The notes beneath the pieces were generated by a model. The model was given only the letters and a program-made list of their open reading frames with translations. It was not told where the DNA came from and made no database searches. This document shows, one piece after another, positions 51,481 through 61,143 of a stretch of DNA of 64,000 bases. This DNA is from Neobacillus sp. FSL H8-0543 (GTDB taxonomy: Bacteria > Bacillota > Bacilli > Bacillales > Cytobacillaceae), in contig NZ_CP151943.1 of the NCBI RefSeq assembly GCF_038592905.1, positions 2,296,501 through 2,360,500 on the forward strand, in the 5' to 3' direction. The position numbers and the translations under genes are program-made. How positions within the stretch are numbered: position 1 is the stretch's first letter; the number at the start of each line of letters is the position of its first letter.

Positions 51481-51699
51481 TTTTAGCTTTTTATTAATTT
51501 TCTCCATTAATTCCTCTTCGGTTAGTGCGGCTAGTGGTCGGTTGTTTACAAAGGCAAAGGTCTTTTTTCGGCCAGGACCGCAATAGGATTGGCAGCCAAT
51601 AATGACTTCGGCTTCGGGGTCAATCTCTTTCAAACGAGGGATTAATGTCTTCAAATTTACGGCTTGACAATCATCGCAAACGCGAAATTCATTAGACAC
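51478..51699 (-). CDS. DUF1450 (YuzB-like) cysteine protein
   Basis: Small protein of 73 residues. Cysteines are in [11 protein letters not shown] (CxxC) and [14 protein letters not shown] (CxxxC), a thioredoxin-like iron-sulfur or redox fold as in YuzB/YwgB-type proteins. No specific role is known. Start ATG 51699. Confidence 0.8.
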   Translation of the reverse strand: MSNEFRVCDDCQAVNLKTLIPRLKEIDPEAEVIIGCQSYCGPGRKKTFAFVNNRPLAALTEEELMEKINKKLK

Positions 51700-51951
51700 T
51701 ACTTCCAGCCCTTTCTCATGCTATCTATTATTATTTTACCCTAAATCAATCAGTTAACTCCTATGGTATTTTACATTTTCTTGTGCGCCATTGCAAGCAA
51801 GCTTTTCACACTCAGCCGACTCTTTCATTTAAAAAATCTACTATCCTTGCAAGAATTTGGTATAAAGCTTATAAAACTTGTCCATCATAAGACTAGAACT
51901 TTTAAAAACTCATCAGGGTTAACGTTTATATTATTTAGGGAGTTGAAAAAT

Positions 51952-52719
51952 ATGAAAATTCGTCAAGATGCATGGACAGATGAAAATGATTTACTTTTGG
52001 CTGAAACCGTCCTGCGCCATGTAAGAGAAGGCAGTACGCAGCTGAACGCTTTTGAAGAGGTTGGTGACAAACTGAATCGGACTTCCGCAGCCTGCGGCTT
52101 CAGATGGAATGCCGTTGTACGCCACACCTATGAAAGAGCTTTGCAATTAGCAAAGAAACAACGTAAGCAACGTCAAAGAGTACTAGGGAAAGAACAAAGC
52201 GGGAAGAAAAAATTACTTTACAATCCGCCAGTAAGCGCTGACGTACTGGCGCATGCGAGCGAAATGCAGCTGTCGATGGAAAGCTTTGAAATGCCAGACC
52301 TATCTACAGAAACAGCTGCTGAAACGCATGTATCACCAACTGTTCAGCCTGTAGCAAAGCCTGCAGCAACACAAACATTCTACAGATCAGCACCAGCTTC
52401 TGCATCTGCAGGACTCTCACTTGATCAGGTAATTGATTACTTGCAAAACTTTGATCATGCCAATCTTCAAAATGAAGCATTAAAAAGTGAGAATGAAAGA
52501 TTAAAACGTGAAATTGCTGAGCTAAGAAGTCAAAACGCAGAAATGGCTGCAAAAATTGAGGACCTTTCACAAAATACCGAAACGATGCAGGAAGATTATG
52601 AGACACTAATGAAGATTATGAACAGGGCCCGCAAGCTTGTGTTATTTGATGAAGAAGAAAGACCTGCAACCAAGTTCAAAATGGACCGAAACGGTAACTT
52701 AGAAAAAGTCGCAGAATAA
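51952..52719 (+). CDS. rsfA: Prespore transcription factor RsfA
   Basis: Forespore regulator that tunes SigF-dependent genes. 255 residues: an N-terminal Myb/SANT-like DNA-binding region ([53 protein letters not shown]), a Ser/Ala/Pro linker and a coiled-coil C-terminal part. Start ATG 51952 is chosen with GGGAG nine bases before. The ORF opens far upstream at 51763, but the extra 63 residues are hydrophobic and not conserved. Plus-strand gene among minus-strand neighbours. Confidence 0.92.
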   Translation: MKIRQDAWTDENDLLLAETVLRHVREGSTQLNAFEEVGDKLNRTSAACGFRWNAVVRHTYERALQLAKKQRKQRQRVLGKEQSGKKKLLYNPPVSADVLAHASEMQLSMESFEMPDLSTETAAETHVSPTVQPVAKPAATQTFYRSAPASASAGLSLDQVIDYLQNFDHANLQNEALKSENERLKREIAELRSQNAEMAAKIEDLSQNTETMQEDYETLMKIMNRARKLVLFDEEERPATKFKMDRNGNLEKVAE

Positions 52720-52724
52720 CCGAA

Positions 52725-52752
52725 AAGCTACAGCGTCCCTAGGCGCTGTAGC
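52725..52752. repeat. Type-2 element remnant forming a hairpin after rsfA
   Basis: GCTACAGCG/CGCTGTAGC hairpin followed by TAGACAATA. Minus-strand reading (TTGTCTAGCTACAGCGCCTAG) matches the 44521 fragment. Confidence 0.55.
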
Positions 52753-52821
52753 TAGACAATAAATGCACCGCTAAGGTTAGGGAGAGAGTAAGCAACACAT
52801 ACTCATACTCATAAATAAAGG

Positions 52822-52857
52822 AGCCGTAAATCCACAATCGAGGATTTACGGCTTTTT
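52822..52857. terminator. Bidirectional terminator between rsfA and lipL
   Basis: GCCGTAAATC/GATTTACGGC stem followed by a T-run on the plus strand. It also lies close to the lipL stop. Confidence 0.85.
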
Positions 52858-52862
52858 ACCTA

Positions 52863-53687
52863 TCAGCTTAGTTTTTCATTGCGATCAATGACTCTTTGAT
52901 AATAACCAGGAAATAGTCCAAGTTCATACGCATTTAACTGTCCAGCAAATAAAAAATCGCTATTTTCCTTTAGTTGGTTTAGTAACCGGAGCAAGACATC
53001 AGCAACTGTAAAATTTTCAGCAAGCAACTCGGAGAGTGAAGCCATCACCTCTGGGACAATTTCCGGATAGGCAAATTTCGTTTGTTCTCCATTTTTGGCA
53101 ATCTCATAAAATTGCTTTATCAGCTCGGCTCTTTCACTTCCGCTACCATTCACGCAAAGATATATCTGGACGGCCACGCCTTTTTTGAGACGGCGCTGGG
53201 AAATGCCTGCAAACTTTTTCCCGCTGATGCTTAAGTCATAGCTTCCAGGGCAATAGGAGCCCACAATTTCTCTTGCTTCAATCTGGACATCAAATTCAGC
53301 GAACATCTTTTGAATTAACAGCCACATCGTATCATAACCGCGATTGATATCAATACTCTTTACGGTTTCTGGTAAAATTAACGAGATATTTAGAACCCCT
53401 TCATCGAGCACAACCGCTAACCCTCCTGAATTCCTGACAATAGACTGATAACCCTGCGCCTCGAGAAATTGTCTTCCTTCTTTTAAGAATGGCAGTTTTG
53501 TATCCTGTATCCCGAGCACAATCGTATTGTGATGAACCCAGGCCCGAGCTGTAGCCGGTGCCTCACCCGTTCCGACAGATGCACATAACGTATCATCCGT
53601 TCCAAACGACTGTAATGCGCTGAAATGGTTACCGGCCGCTGACTGGTCAATGAATCGCCATTGCGGCTGGCGGAGCAACGTTTCCAT
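52863..53687 (-). CDS. lipL: Octanoyl-[GcvH]:protein N-octanoyltransferase LipL
   Basis: Moves octanoyl groups from GcvH to E2 subunits in the Bacillus lipoate pathway. The 274 residues carry the catalytic Cys146 in [12 protein letters not shown] and the lipoyl-transferase fold. Start ATG 53687, with AGGAG upstream, is chosen. The ORF extends to 53750 but has no match there. Position beside pta is conserved. Confidence 0.93.
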   Translation of the reverse strand: METLLRQPQWRFIDQSAAGNHFSALQSFGTDDTLCASVGTGEAPATARAWVHHNTIVLGIQDTKLPFLKEGRQFLEAQGYQSIVRNSGGLAVVLDEGVLNISLILPETVKSIDINRGYDTMWLLIQKMFAEFDVQIEAREIVGSYCPGSYDLSISGKKFAGISQRRLKKGVAVQIYLCVNGSGSERAELIKQFYEIAKNGEQTKFAYPEIVPEVMASLSELLAENFTVADVLLRLLNQLKENSDFLFAGQLNAYELGLFPGYYQRVIDRNEKLS

Positions 53688-53789
53688 AAGGTTATCTCCT
53701 CTTACATAGTAATATCTATATTTTATCATTTTTTGCGAGAAGACTCCCACTTCAAATTTCGTTATAAATGAAGTGGTGAGTAGTTCAAC

Positions 53790-53820
53790 AAAAAAGACCA
53801 GCCCTAACCATGGACCGGCC
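53790..53820 (-). terminator. Terminator of pta
   Basis: GGCCGGTCC/GGGCTGGTC-type stem with a six-T run on the minus strand. Confidence 0.8.
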
Positions 53821-53830
53821 TATCCTAAAA

Positions 53831-54802
53831 CTACAGGCGCTGGGCTGCAGTTATTAACGCTAGTTTGTAAACATCTTCTTCATTACAGCCACGTGAAAGG
53901 TCGTTCACTGGGGCATTCAAACCTTGAAGAATCGGACCAACAGCTTCAAATCCTCCTAAACGCTGAGCAATTTTGTAGCCAATATTTCCTGCCTCAAGGC
54001 TTGGAAAAATAAACACATTGGCATCCCCTTGAAGCGGTGAATCCGGAGCCTTACTTTTCGCCACAGACGGTACAAAAGCAGCATCAAACTGAAACTCACC
54101 ATCAAGAATAAGCGATGGGTCACGGCGCTTTGCCTCTTCGACAGCTGCTGCTACCTTTTCAGTTTCAGGAGATTTGGCAGAACCCTTTGTTGAAAAGCTA
54201 AGCATCGCAATCCGCGGTTCGATATCAAACATATTAGCTGTTTTCGCGCTTTCAACCGCGATTTCTGCTAGATCATTGCTGTCAGGAGAAATATTGATTG
54301 CACAATCGGCAAACACATACTTTTCATCTCCGCGAACCATAATGAAAACTCCAGAAGTTTTCTTAACGCCTTCCTTTGTTTTGATAATCTGCAGGGCAGG
54401 ACGGACCGTGTCCGCTGTCGAATGGGCAGCACCGCTCACCAAGCCATCTGCTTTATTTAAATACACCAGCATCGTGCCGAAGTAATTCTCATCAAGCAAA
54501 ATTTTCCGTGCGTCCTCTTCCGTTGCTTTGCCTTTACGGCGCTCAACGAAAGCAGCGACAAGCTCGTCCATTCCTGCATATTTTTGCGGGTCATAAATTT
54601 CCGCAGTTTCAACAGAAACACCGAGTTCACTCGCCTTTGCCTGGACCTGTTCAATATCTCCAACCAAAATCGGGGTTACTAGTTTCTCCTCCCCAAGTCT
54701 GCTTGCTGCCCGAATAATCCGCTCATCCAAGCCTTCTGGAAACACTATACCCAGTTCACGTCCAGAAAGTTTCTGTTTTAATCCTTCAAATAAATCACTC
54801 AT
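53831..54802 (-). CDS. pta: Phosphate acetyltransferase
   Basis: Interconverts acetyl-CoA and acetyl phosphate in overflow metabolism. The 323 residues hold the family segments GLVSGAAHSTADTVRPALQIIK and FPSLEAGNIGYKIAQRLGG. Start ATG 54802 with GGAGG. A cre site would be expected for this gene; I did not recognise a convincing one in the 256-bp pta-hemQ gap. The gene stands between hemQ and lipL. Confidence 0.96.
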   Translation of the reverse strand: MSDLFEGLKQKLSGRELGIVFPEGLDERIIRAASRLGEEKLVTPILVGDIEQVQAKASELGVSVETAEIYDPQKYAGMDELVAAFVERRKGKATEEDARKILLDENYFGTMLVYLNKADGLVSGAAHSTADTVRPALQIIKTKEGVKKTSGVFIMVRGDEKYVFADCAINISPDSNDLAEIAVESAKTANMFDIEPRIAMLSFSTKGSAKSPETEKVAAAVEEAKRRDPSLILDGEFQFDAAFVPSVAKSKAPDSPLQGDANVFIFPSLEAGNIGYKIAQRLGGFEAVGPILQGLNAPVNDLSRGCNEEDVYKLALITAAQRL

Positions 54803-55058
54803 GTTAAATCCTCCCTAAATAAAACCTACCTAATTAGCATACTTTACCTATTGAAAAATACAAGGAAACACATCAATGGTAGCGTTTTCTTTAAAATGTT
54901 TTAGAATTCAAAAAATTTCACGCTAGTTTTTACTATTTACATCTTTTCTAAAAATTATCCATTTAACGGTTTCAAGGTGTTATTTCAGGTGGCGGTTGGT
55001 CAAACTATGATATAGTATTGGTGTAAATAAGAAGAATGATTACATAGGAGTGATTTTA

Positions 55059-55802
55059 ATGAGTGAAGCAGCACAAACACTTGATGGCTGGTATTGTTTG
55101 CATGATTTCCGTACCGTTGACTGGACTACCTGGAAAATGCTATCCAGTGATGATCGCCAAGCGGCCATTCACGAGTTTTTAAATTTAGTTGAAAAATGGA
55201 ATACGACACAGGAACGTAACGAAGGCAGCCATGCTTTATATACAATTGTTGGTCAAAAGGCTGATTTTATGATGATGATCCTGCGTCCAACGATGGAAGA
55301 GTTAAATCAAATTGAAACAGAGTTTAATAAAACAAAATTAGCTGAGTTCACCATTCCTGCTCATTCTTATGTTTCAGTTGTTGAGCTTAGCAACTATTTA
55401 GCTGAAGGTGAGGATCCATACCAAAATCCGCATGTGATCTCACGTCTCTATCCGAAACTTCCTAAAACAAAGCATGTTTGCTTCTATCCGATGGATAAGC
55501 GCCGCCAGGGCAATGACAACTGGTATATGCTGCCGATGGAGGAGCGCAAAGGTTTGATGCGCAGCCACGGAATGATTGGTCGTACATATGCTGGCAAGGT
55601 CAAGCAAATCATCACTGGTTCAGTCGGTTTTGATGACTATGAATGGGGAGTAACCTTATTTGCTGAGGATGTCCTCCAATTTAAGAAGCTTGTCTATGAA
55701 ATGCGTTTTGATGAAGTAAGTGCACGCTACGGTGAATTTGGCGCCTTCTTTGTTGGTAATCTATTATCTGAAGAGCGAGTATCTAACTTCTTGCATGTTT
55801 AA
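55059..55802 (+). CDS. hemQ: Coproheme decarboxylase HemQ/ChdC
   Basis: Final step of the Gram-positive coproporphyrin-dependent heme pathway: decarboxylates coproheme to heme b. The 247 residues have the catalytic Tyr143 in [10 protein letters not shown] and the proximal heme ligand His170 in [11 protein letters not shown]. Start ATG 55059 with AGGAG; an ORF start at 55050 is too close to it. It is divergent from pta. Confidence 0.96.
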   Translation: MSEAAQTLDGWYCLHDFRTVDWTTWKMLSSDDRQAAIHEFLNLVEKWNTTQERNEGSHALYTIVGQKADFMMMILRPTMEELNQIETEFNKTKLAEFTIPAHSYVSVVELSNYLAEGEDPYQNPHVISRLYPKLPKTKHVCFYPMDKRRQGNDNWYMLPMEERKGLMRSHGMIGRTYAGKVKQIITGSVGFDDYEWGVTLFAEDVLQFKKLVYEMRFDEVSARYGEFGAFFVGNLLSEERVSNFLHV

Positions 55803-55807
55803 AATTT

Positions 55808-55842
55808 TTAAAATCCTCAGTCGACCCTGGGGATTTTTTTTT
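55808..55842 (+). terminator. Terminator of hemQ
   Basis: AAATCCTCAG/CTGGGGATTT stem with a loop and a run of eight Ts, directly after the stop. Confidence 0.92.
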
Positions 55843-56021
55843 GGAAAAAATATCCCTCACCACATCATATTTCCCCGTCCGCCCACATACTATTTAAACA
55901 GCGAGTCTTAAGTTTAGCTTCAAACTGGAGTAGCTTCTAGAACTATTGTCACCTCTATAGGTCTAGAAGAGTATGAATAGACTGTTGGGCTATCGTTTAG
56001 TAATTTTTAGGAGGGAAAAAG

Positions 56022-56474
56022 ATGAGTCAATATTATAATCAGCAAGGGCAGCCATATCCTGTTAGACAGCAGGGAGCACAGCCATTCCAAGGGCAGGGGT
56101 TTTATCCTCAGCAGCCTACATTCCCGCAATATCCGCCAGCGGGAACTCCAGCACAGCCGCCTGTAAGTGCAGGGCAATCGCAAGGCATGCTGCCAATTGA
56201 GCAATCGTACATTGAAAACATTTTACGCCTTAACAAAGGCAAACTCGTGACAGTTTATGCAACCTATGAGGGAAATAAGGAGTGGAATGCAAGGATATTT
56301 AAGGGGATTATTGAAGCAGCCGGAAGGGATCATCTCGTTTTAAGTGATCCGCAAACTGGCCAACGTACTCTGATCACTATGGTATCTTTCGATTATGCGA
56401 CTTTTGATGAAGAAATTGAGTACGAATATCCATTTGGGGCGGGTCCTTCCTTAGGTACCTATCCGCCAAGATAA
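56022..56474 (+). CDS. gerQ: Spore coat protein GerQ
   Basis: Coat protein (YwdL) needed for the cortex-lytic enzyme CwlJ during germination, and crosslinked by transglutaminase Tgl in B. subtilis. 150 residues: an N-terminal Gln/Pro-rich stretch (to about residue 60) and a conserved C-terminal domain with IEQSYIENILRLNKGKLVTVY and VSFDYATFDEEIEYEYPFGAG. The N-terminal stretch contains no lysine, although lysines near the start are the B. subtilis crosslinking sites. Start ATG 56022, AGGAGGG upstream. Confidence 0.92.
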   Translation: MSQYYNQQGQPYPVRQQGAQPFQGQGFYPQQPTFPQYPPAGTPAQPPVSAGQSQGMLPIEQSYIENILRLNKGKLVTVYATYEGNKEWNARIFKGIIEAAGRDHLVLSDPQTGQRTLITMVSFDYATFDEEIEYEYPFGAGPSLGTYPPR

Positions 56475-56485
56475 ATAGTATTATA

Positions 56486-56518
56486 GAACACCAATTGACG
56501 ACCAATTGGTGTTCTTTT
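56486..56518 (+). terminator. Terminator of gerQ
   Basis: GAACACCAATTG/CAATTGGTGTTC stem followed by TTTTT. Confidence 0.93.
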
Positions 56519-56569
56519 TGTGGATAAGGACTTCACAGATGCAAACTATCATGTAGGTTGATTTTTTGC

Positions 56570-56611
56570 TAAAAAAATCAGGAACTGCCTAAAAAGACAG
56601 TGTCCTGATTC
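56570..56611 (-). terminator. Distal terminator of the aldehyde oxidoreductase operon
   Basis: AATCAGGA/TCCTGATT outer stem and CTG/CAG inner stem, with a seven-T run on the minus strand. It is about 170 bases beyond the radical-SAM stop. Confidence 0.75.
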
Positions 56612-56782
56612 ACTGTATAAGAATTATTCTCCATTGACGAGCAGTAGCCACAAGATCATGAGGGAGTATTGTGGGGGGATAACTACTTGAAAGTGAAGAA
56701 TAGTTCAACTAAACATTAGTAGGGAGGGAAGGAGACCCCCACTGATGAAAGTTTCACTTTTTTCCGCATTAACGTGCCGTAC
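56612..56782. other. Structured intergenic stretch between gerQ and the radical-SAM gene
   Basis: About 170 bases with GTGGGGG (56667) pairing CCCCCAC (56734), separated by about 60 bases, and GAAAGTTTCACTTTTTT near 56750. Together with the terminator hairpin it could be a small RNA or a processed 3' tail. No ORF supports protein coding. Confidence 0.4.
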
Positions 56783-58063
56783 TTAGGCTCTCTTCTTCAA
56801 TCCTGTATACTGGACAATCTCATTTACGAGCTCTTCTATATCTTGATTAGAAAGATGCTTGGTTTCGATGATGTTATGCTTTGCATCAAACTCATCCCAT
56901 TTATCCGTCAGGATCTTAATACCCAGTTCCTCCTTGTTTCGATAGAAGTGTGTTCCGGGATATGGTGATGTGTAGGACATATAAATTCTACTGCCACTAT
57001 CATATAATTTCTTTATAAACTCTTTAGTTTCTCGTATCGTTTCCTTGGTATCCTGAGGAAATGGAATCATAAACGAGGATGCCACGTTAATATCCAGTTT
57101 CTTGCAGGTTTTAATGACTTTTACTACTTGTTCTTTGGTAATTCCTTTCACGGAATCGAGAATTCTTTGGGATCCTGATTCCACCCCAAACTGGATGGAC
57201 CGACAGCCTGCACTCGCCATATCTGCTAAAAGCTCCTCATCCACCACGTCAACCCTTGTTGCACAGCCCCATTGAATGGGATACTCCAGTTGTTTAATAA
57301 GTTCTAGTAATTTTTTTACCCATTTTTTATTAATTGTGAAAAGGTCTTCCGAGAAAAAAGTATAGGTTGCCCCACGTTTTTCGTATAACATCCTGAGTTC
57401 TTCGATGATATTCTCCGGACTTCTTGGTCTACGGCGCCCCTCCCAAATAAAGGATGCTGAGCAGAAGGGACATTGAAACGGACAACCCCCCCTAGCCGTA
57501 GATATATTCCATTGCTCTTGATAAAATTCTAATGGAAACAAGTCCCTGGCCGGATACGGTAACGCATCCGGGTCAAGGAGTTCTCTTCGTTGATTAAGGT
57601 TTATCTTCCCATCAGCGTCCTTGTAGCCTATCCCTTTAATATCTTCAAGCTGTCCCTCTCCATCTATTAGGTACTTAACCAGCTCAGACATGGTAGCTTC
57701 ACCTTCTCCGATGGCAACATAATCGATCGCATCTTCGAGTAATACCTGTTCGGGAAGAATCGAAGCATGGGGACCTCCTATGACAATGCTAATGCTGTTA
57801 TCCAATTCTTTAATCCTTTTCGCTATGATTAGGGCATTAGGATATGTTTCTGTATGGGCGGAGATTCCGATTACTGACGGTCTTTTCTTAACAATATTAT
57901 CGACACGTCGCAAATTTAATCCACTGATGTTAAAGTCAATCGCACTAACTGTTCTTCCTTCTTGGATTAGTACGGAGGCTATATAGGCTAATCCTAATGG
58001 TAATGCTAATTTCGAGTGTGGACTGACTTTTGTTACAGGTGCATTAATGAGTACGATTTCCAT
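56783..58063 (-). CDS. B12-binding-domain radical SAM protein
   Basis: 426 residues: an N-terminal cobalamin-binding-like domain (to about 150; VIGISAHTETYPNALIIAKRI and IVIGGPHAS) and a radical SAM core with the cluster motif CPFQCPFC (Cys194, 198, 201). It belongs to the BchE/methylase-type superfamily, whose members methylate or cyclise unactivated carbons; the substrate is not known. It is the last gene of the aldehyde-oxidoreductase block, 188 bp after AOR. A weak hairpin stands in that gap. Confidence 0.9.
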   Translation of the reverse strand: MEIVLINAPVTKVSPHSKLALPLGLAYIASVLIQEGRTVSAIDFNISGLNLRRVDNIVKKRPSVIGISAHTETYPNALIIAKRIKELDNSISIVIGGPHASILPEQVLLEDAIDYVAIGEGEATMSELVKYLIDGEGQLEDIKGIGYKDADGKINLNQRRELLDPDALPYPARDLFPLEFYQEQWNISTARGGCPFQCPFCSASFIWEGRRRPRSPENIIEELRMLYEKRGATYTFFSEDLFTINKKWVKKLLELIKQLEYPIQWGCATRVDVVDEELLADMASAGCRSIQFGVESGSQRILDSVKGITKEQVVKVIKTCKKLDINVASSFMIPFPQDTKETIRETKEFIKKLYDSGSRIYMSYTSPYPGTHFYRNKEELGIKILTDKWDEFDAKHNIIETKHLSNQDIEELVNEIVQYTGLKKRA

Positions 58064-58187
58064 TTATGACATCTCCGTCTCTGTATGTAGTAATCGATGC
58101 TTAGATACTTTCCCAATGGCCCACCCTGCTCTCGCAAACATAGGATTTCGCAAAAAACTATTCAAAGCCAACCATTAACAGAAGAAC

Positions 58188-58216
58188 AATCCCCCGAAAA
58201 TGACCCGGGGGAGATT
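58188..58216 (-). terminator. Hairpin between AOR and the radical-SAM gene
   Basis: AATC-CCCCCG/CGGGGG-ATT stem, with no clean T-run; it could be a partial terminator or RNA processing site. Confidence 0.5.
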
Positions 58217-58251
58217 AAATTTCGATGCACAATTACAACGTTAACTTCGGA

Positions 58252-60321
58252 TTATTCCTTTCCTAGTAAACTCCTCTTCTCAAGCTCATCTGCCACGTGG
58301 TTTAAACCTAATGTTTTAAGTGCGGATCTTGTTGGCCAACCAGTCTCCGGGTCCCAACCTTCTAACTTATAGTACTTAGTTTTCCATTCCTCAAACTTAT
58401 CTCTATCCAATTTTCTACCCTTTGTGTCAATATACTTCCACTCCCCATTTTCAATCCCAGGTAAATAGTAACTGCCCATTAGGCCTCCGTCATACGGAAT
58501 ATCATAGATATAGTCAGCAAACTTAACCAAATCGCGGTGACGTCCTTGCAGGGTATATATCGCATTATCTAAATTCCAAATTTTCCGGCCAGTCTCCATA
58601 CCCTCACTGAACGTCATATTTCCTCCTATGATGGCATTAAGGAACTTAGGCTCACCTTCATCTCCTGTGAGGCCGCTATTATCTGGTGCATTAGGATTAT
58701 AAAGATCAGGCCAACGCCAATCACAGAAAAGCACTGAATTCTTCCAAAATCTACCGTATATTTGTGTCCACGAAACCAATTTCGCCATATCTTCTGAATA
58801 TGCATTCTCAAGGCTAAAATCTAACATTTTTGGATTATTCTCAAAGGGTACCAGCTTTTCGGCAATTACTTTTGTGACCTCCTCTGCAGATAAATATGGT
58901 TGTTTTCCTCCTAAAATGTCTTTTGTTGGATCCCAGTACAACCCATTAAAATCGTGCTGATTCATATCTCTGTCGCCAACTATTGAGGCATATCCCCACT
59001 CTATTTCTGCGCGCGGGTCATACATATGATCAGGACAACCCCAATAAGGATAAACCAGAATCCCTGTTTTCCAATCCTCTTCCAATCTACCCCAACGCTC
59101 TGCTGCCCGTACGAACCCTTCTGCAAAATCATCGCCTATACCCTCCCGAAAGGCGGTCATTCGTAAAAACTCTTCAGCAAATTCAGCCGTCCCTAATTGC
59201 TCAAAATCTAAAGGACAATCAATTTCTTTACCTGGGCCTAACACACCCAATTTGTACAACTTTTCAAGATATTCTAACCCTCGCCATGCCTCATAGGCAT
59301 TAATTCCATACTTTTGTAATAAGTCAGTTGCTACATACGCATCCCTTGTCTGCTTCCCAAATTTCCTCCTGTTGAAATCAGCATAAAAAATGGTTTCTAC
59401 ACAGGAAGACTCACTACCAAGACCCGAGGCCGTTCTAGCACGACAACCAGCAATACATCCCATACAGGATTGTGGCCGTGATTCCTCCTCTCGATCATAA
59501 AATCCACCCAGAGTAGGAGACGAACTAAACCGATTCCAACCAACTTTAGGATCATCAAAGTTATAGGCATAATTATTTTTTGCGGCAATCCGAGCCTCAA
59601 TTAGGGCATTAGGGTCATCTGTCTCAATACTACCTGTACCAATCACACTGATCGCTTTCAAATTCTTTGAACCCCATACACCACCAAATCCACCTTGACC
59701 TGCACCATTACCGGCATCATGGATTAAACATGCGGATCTACCCAGGTTTTCACCTGCCTGTCCAATAGCAAGAACGGCAGGCTTTTGCGTGGTAAACCCT
59801 GCATCTCGACTAGAACTGAGGGCTTTCCAACCATCCTTGGTAACAGACTTATTTACTACTTCCCAAATTTCTTCTTGTGCTTCCCAGGTGCTAAGTCCCC
59901 ATAACCCATCTGCATCCCGAATTTTTACATCGCTGTTTCGGACATCGATCCATACAGGCTTATCTGCTTTTCCCTCAATCACAATACCGTCCCAACCTGC
60001 ATATTTCATCATCCCGGAAAATCTTCCACCAAAATTACTGCGTGTATACCATCCAATCGGATAAGACTGTACTCCGATACCCGTTACTTCACATCTACCT
60101 GAACCAGATGGAGTAATCGTTCCGGAAATTGGTGATCCCATAATCGTAACTACATTCGCTGGGTCAAATCCATCAATTGTCTTGTCCTTACACAAATCCC
60201 AAAATATTGCAGAACCGATCCCATGGCCGCCCACATATTCCGCATATTTTTTCGTTTCTATTTTGGTAATTTTTCTATTTGATAGATCGACTCGTAAAAT
60301 CTTACCCTGATATCCTTTCAC
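58252..60321 (-). CDS. Aldehyde ferredoxin oxidoreductase family enzyme (tungsto/molybdopterin)
   Basis: 689 residues of the AOR family, which uses a bis-pyranopterin tungsten or molybdenum cofactor. The [4Fe-4S] cysteines Cys286, Cys289 and Cys293 (SCMGCIAGCRA) plus Cys533 (SVLFCDWRWP) match the known AOR pattern. No signal peptide is present. The family oxidises aldehydes or reduces acids and transfers electrons to ferredoxin. The neighbours here are a four-cluster ferredoxin and a cytochrome b, so this looks like a membrane-linked complex resembling E. coli YdhV. Substrate is unknown. Confidence 0.93.
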   Translation of the reverse strand: MKGYQGKILRVDLSNRKITKIETKKYAEYVGGHGIGSAIFWDLCKDKTIDGFDPANVVTIMGSPISGTITPSGSGRCEVTGIGVQSYPIGWYTRSNFGGRFSGMMKYAGWDGIVIEGKADKPVWIDVRNSDVKIRDADGLWGLSTWEAQEEIWEVVNKSVTKDGWKALSSSRDAGFTTQKPAVLAIGQAGENLGRSACLIHDAGNGAGQGGFGGVWGSKNLKAISVIGTGSIETDDPNALIEARIAAKNNYAYNFDDPKVGWNRFSSSPTLGGFYDREEESRPQSCMGCIAGCRARTASGLGSESSCVETIFYADFNRRKFGKQTRDAYVATDLLQKYGINAYEAWRGLEYLEKLYKLGVLGPGKEIDCPLDFEQLGTAEFAEEFLRMTAFREGIGDDFAEGFVRAAERWGRLEEDWKTGILVYPYWGCPDHMYDPRAEIEWGYASIVGDRDMNQHDFNGLYWDPTKDILGGKQPYLSAEEVTKVIAEKLVPFENNPKMLDFSLENAYSEDMAKLVSWTQIYGRFWKNSVLFCDWRWPDLYNPNAPDNSGLTGDEGEPKFLNAIIGGNMTFSEGMETGRKIWNLDNAIYTLQGRHRDLVKFADYIYDIPYDGGLMGSYYLPGIENGEWKYIDTKGRKLDRDKFEEWKTKYYKLEGWDPETGWPTRSALKTLGLNHVADELEKRSLLGKE

Positions 60322-60350
60322 TTTTCCCCCAACCTTTCATTGTTGTAATT

Positions 60351-61028
60351 CTAACTAATTGGGTAGCCCAATTGTTTCCATGATTCGTCACGTAGATTGA
60401 CTTTGTAACCTCCATCTCCTGCTTGAACAGGAATCTCTTTGGTAAAAGCAATCGCATTTACCGGACATACCTGCACACACGCTTGTTTCCCATTTGGTCC
60501 GCCTTGCTCCTTCCAGAAAGGAGTTTCTAAGCAAAGATCGCATTTATGACCATTTTTATCTTCATGATTCCAGGCCGCATTGGAAGTTTCATACGGACAA
60601 GCCTCCATACAGCGTTGACACCCAATACATTTATCCGGAGATACAAGGCGGACACCGGTCTTCTTATCAGCATGCAAAGCTTTTGTTGGACATGCCGTTA
60701 CACAGGCAGGATAGGCACATTGCCTACATTGATCGATCTTTATATCATCAGGAAATGCTTTAAACGGATTTTGTTGTACCTGAATTCTCCCTAATGACAG
60801 ATTTTGTTTTCCTTCATGAGCTAAAGAGCATACAATTGTACAGGTAGAACAACCTTGACACTTTTTCGTATCGACTAATAGGTACCCTTGGGAAGCAGGG
60901 ATTGCATATACTTCATTTTCCAACCATTTTCCTCCAGGAATCAGAGCACCTAAGCTTAATCCAATGACGGATGCACTACTAATTTTTATAAAATCCCTTC
61001 TTGAGGATTTTTTAGGCTCGTTTGCCAT
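60351..61028 (-). CDS. Tat-exported four-cluster ferredoxin-like subunit
   Basis: 225 residues. The leader KKSSRRDFIKISSASVIGLSLGALIPGG is a twin-arginine signal (SRRDFIK). Sixteen cysteines form four [4Fe-4S] motifs: CQGCSTCTIVC, CRQCAYPACVTACP, CIGCQRCMEACP and CDLC...CVQVC. It is the electron-transfer subunit type seen in DmsB/YdhY-like complexes and stands 29 bp before AOR. The start is ATG 61028 with AAGGGAG upstream. Confidence 0.92.
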   Translation of the reverse strand: MANEPKKSSRRDFIKISSASVIGLSLGALIPGGKWLENEVYAIPASQGYLLVDTKKCQGCSTCTIVCSLAHEGKQNLSLGRIQVQQNPFKAFPDDIKIDQCRQCAYPACVTACPTKALHADKKTGVRLVSPDKCIGCQRCMEACPYETSNAAWNHEDKNGHKCDLCLETPFWKEQGGPNGKQACVQVCPVNAIAFTKEIPVQAGDGGYKVNLRDESWKQLGYPIS

Positions 61029-61143
61029 ATTATTTATCTCCCTTCCAAAAACTCCCACTTCGTATCCAACCAATCATATCGATCCCATTCATGATTATCT
61101 TCAGCTAGTAATTATTACTAACTTATGAATACATGATGGATTG

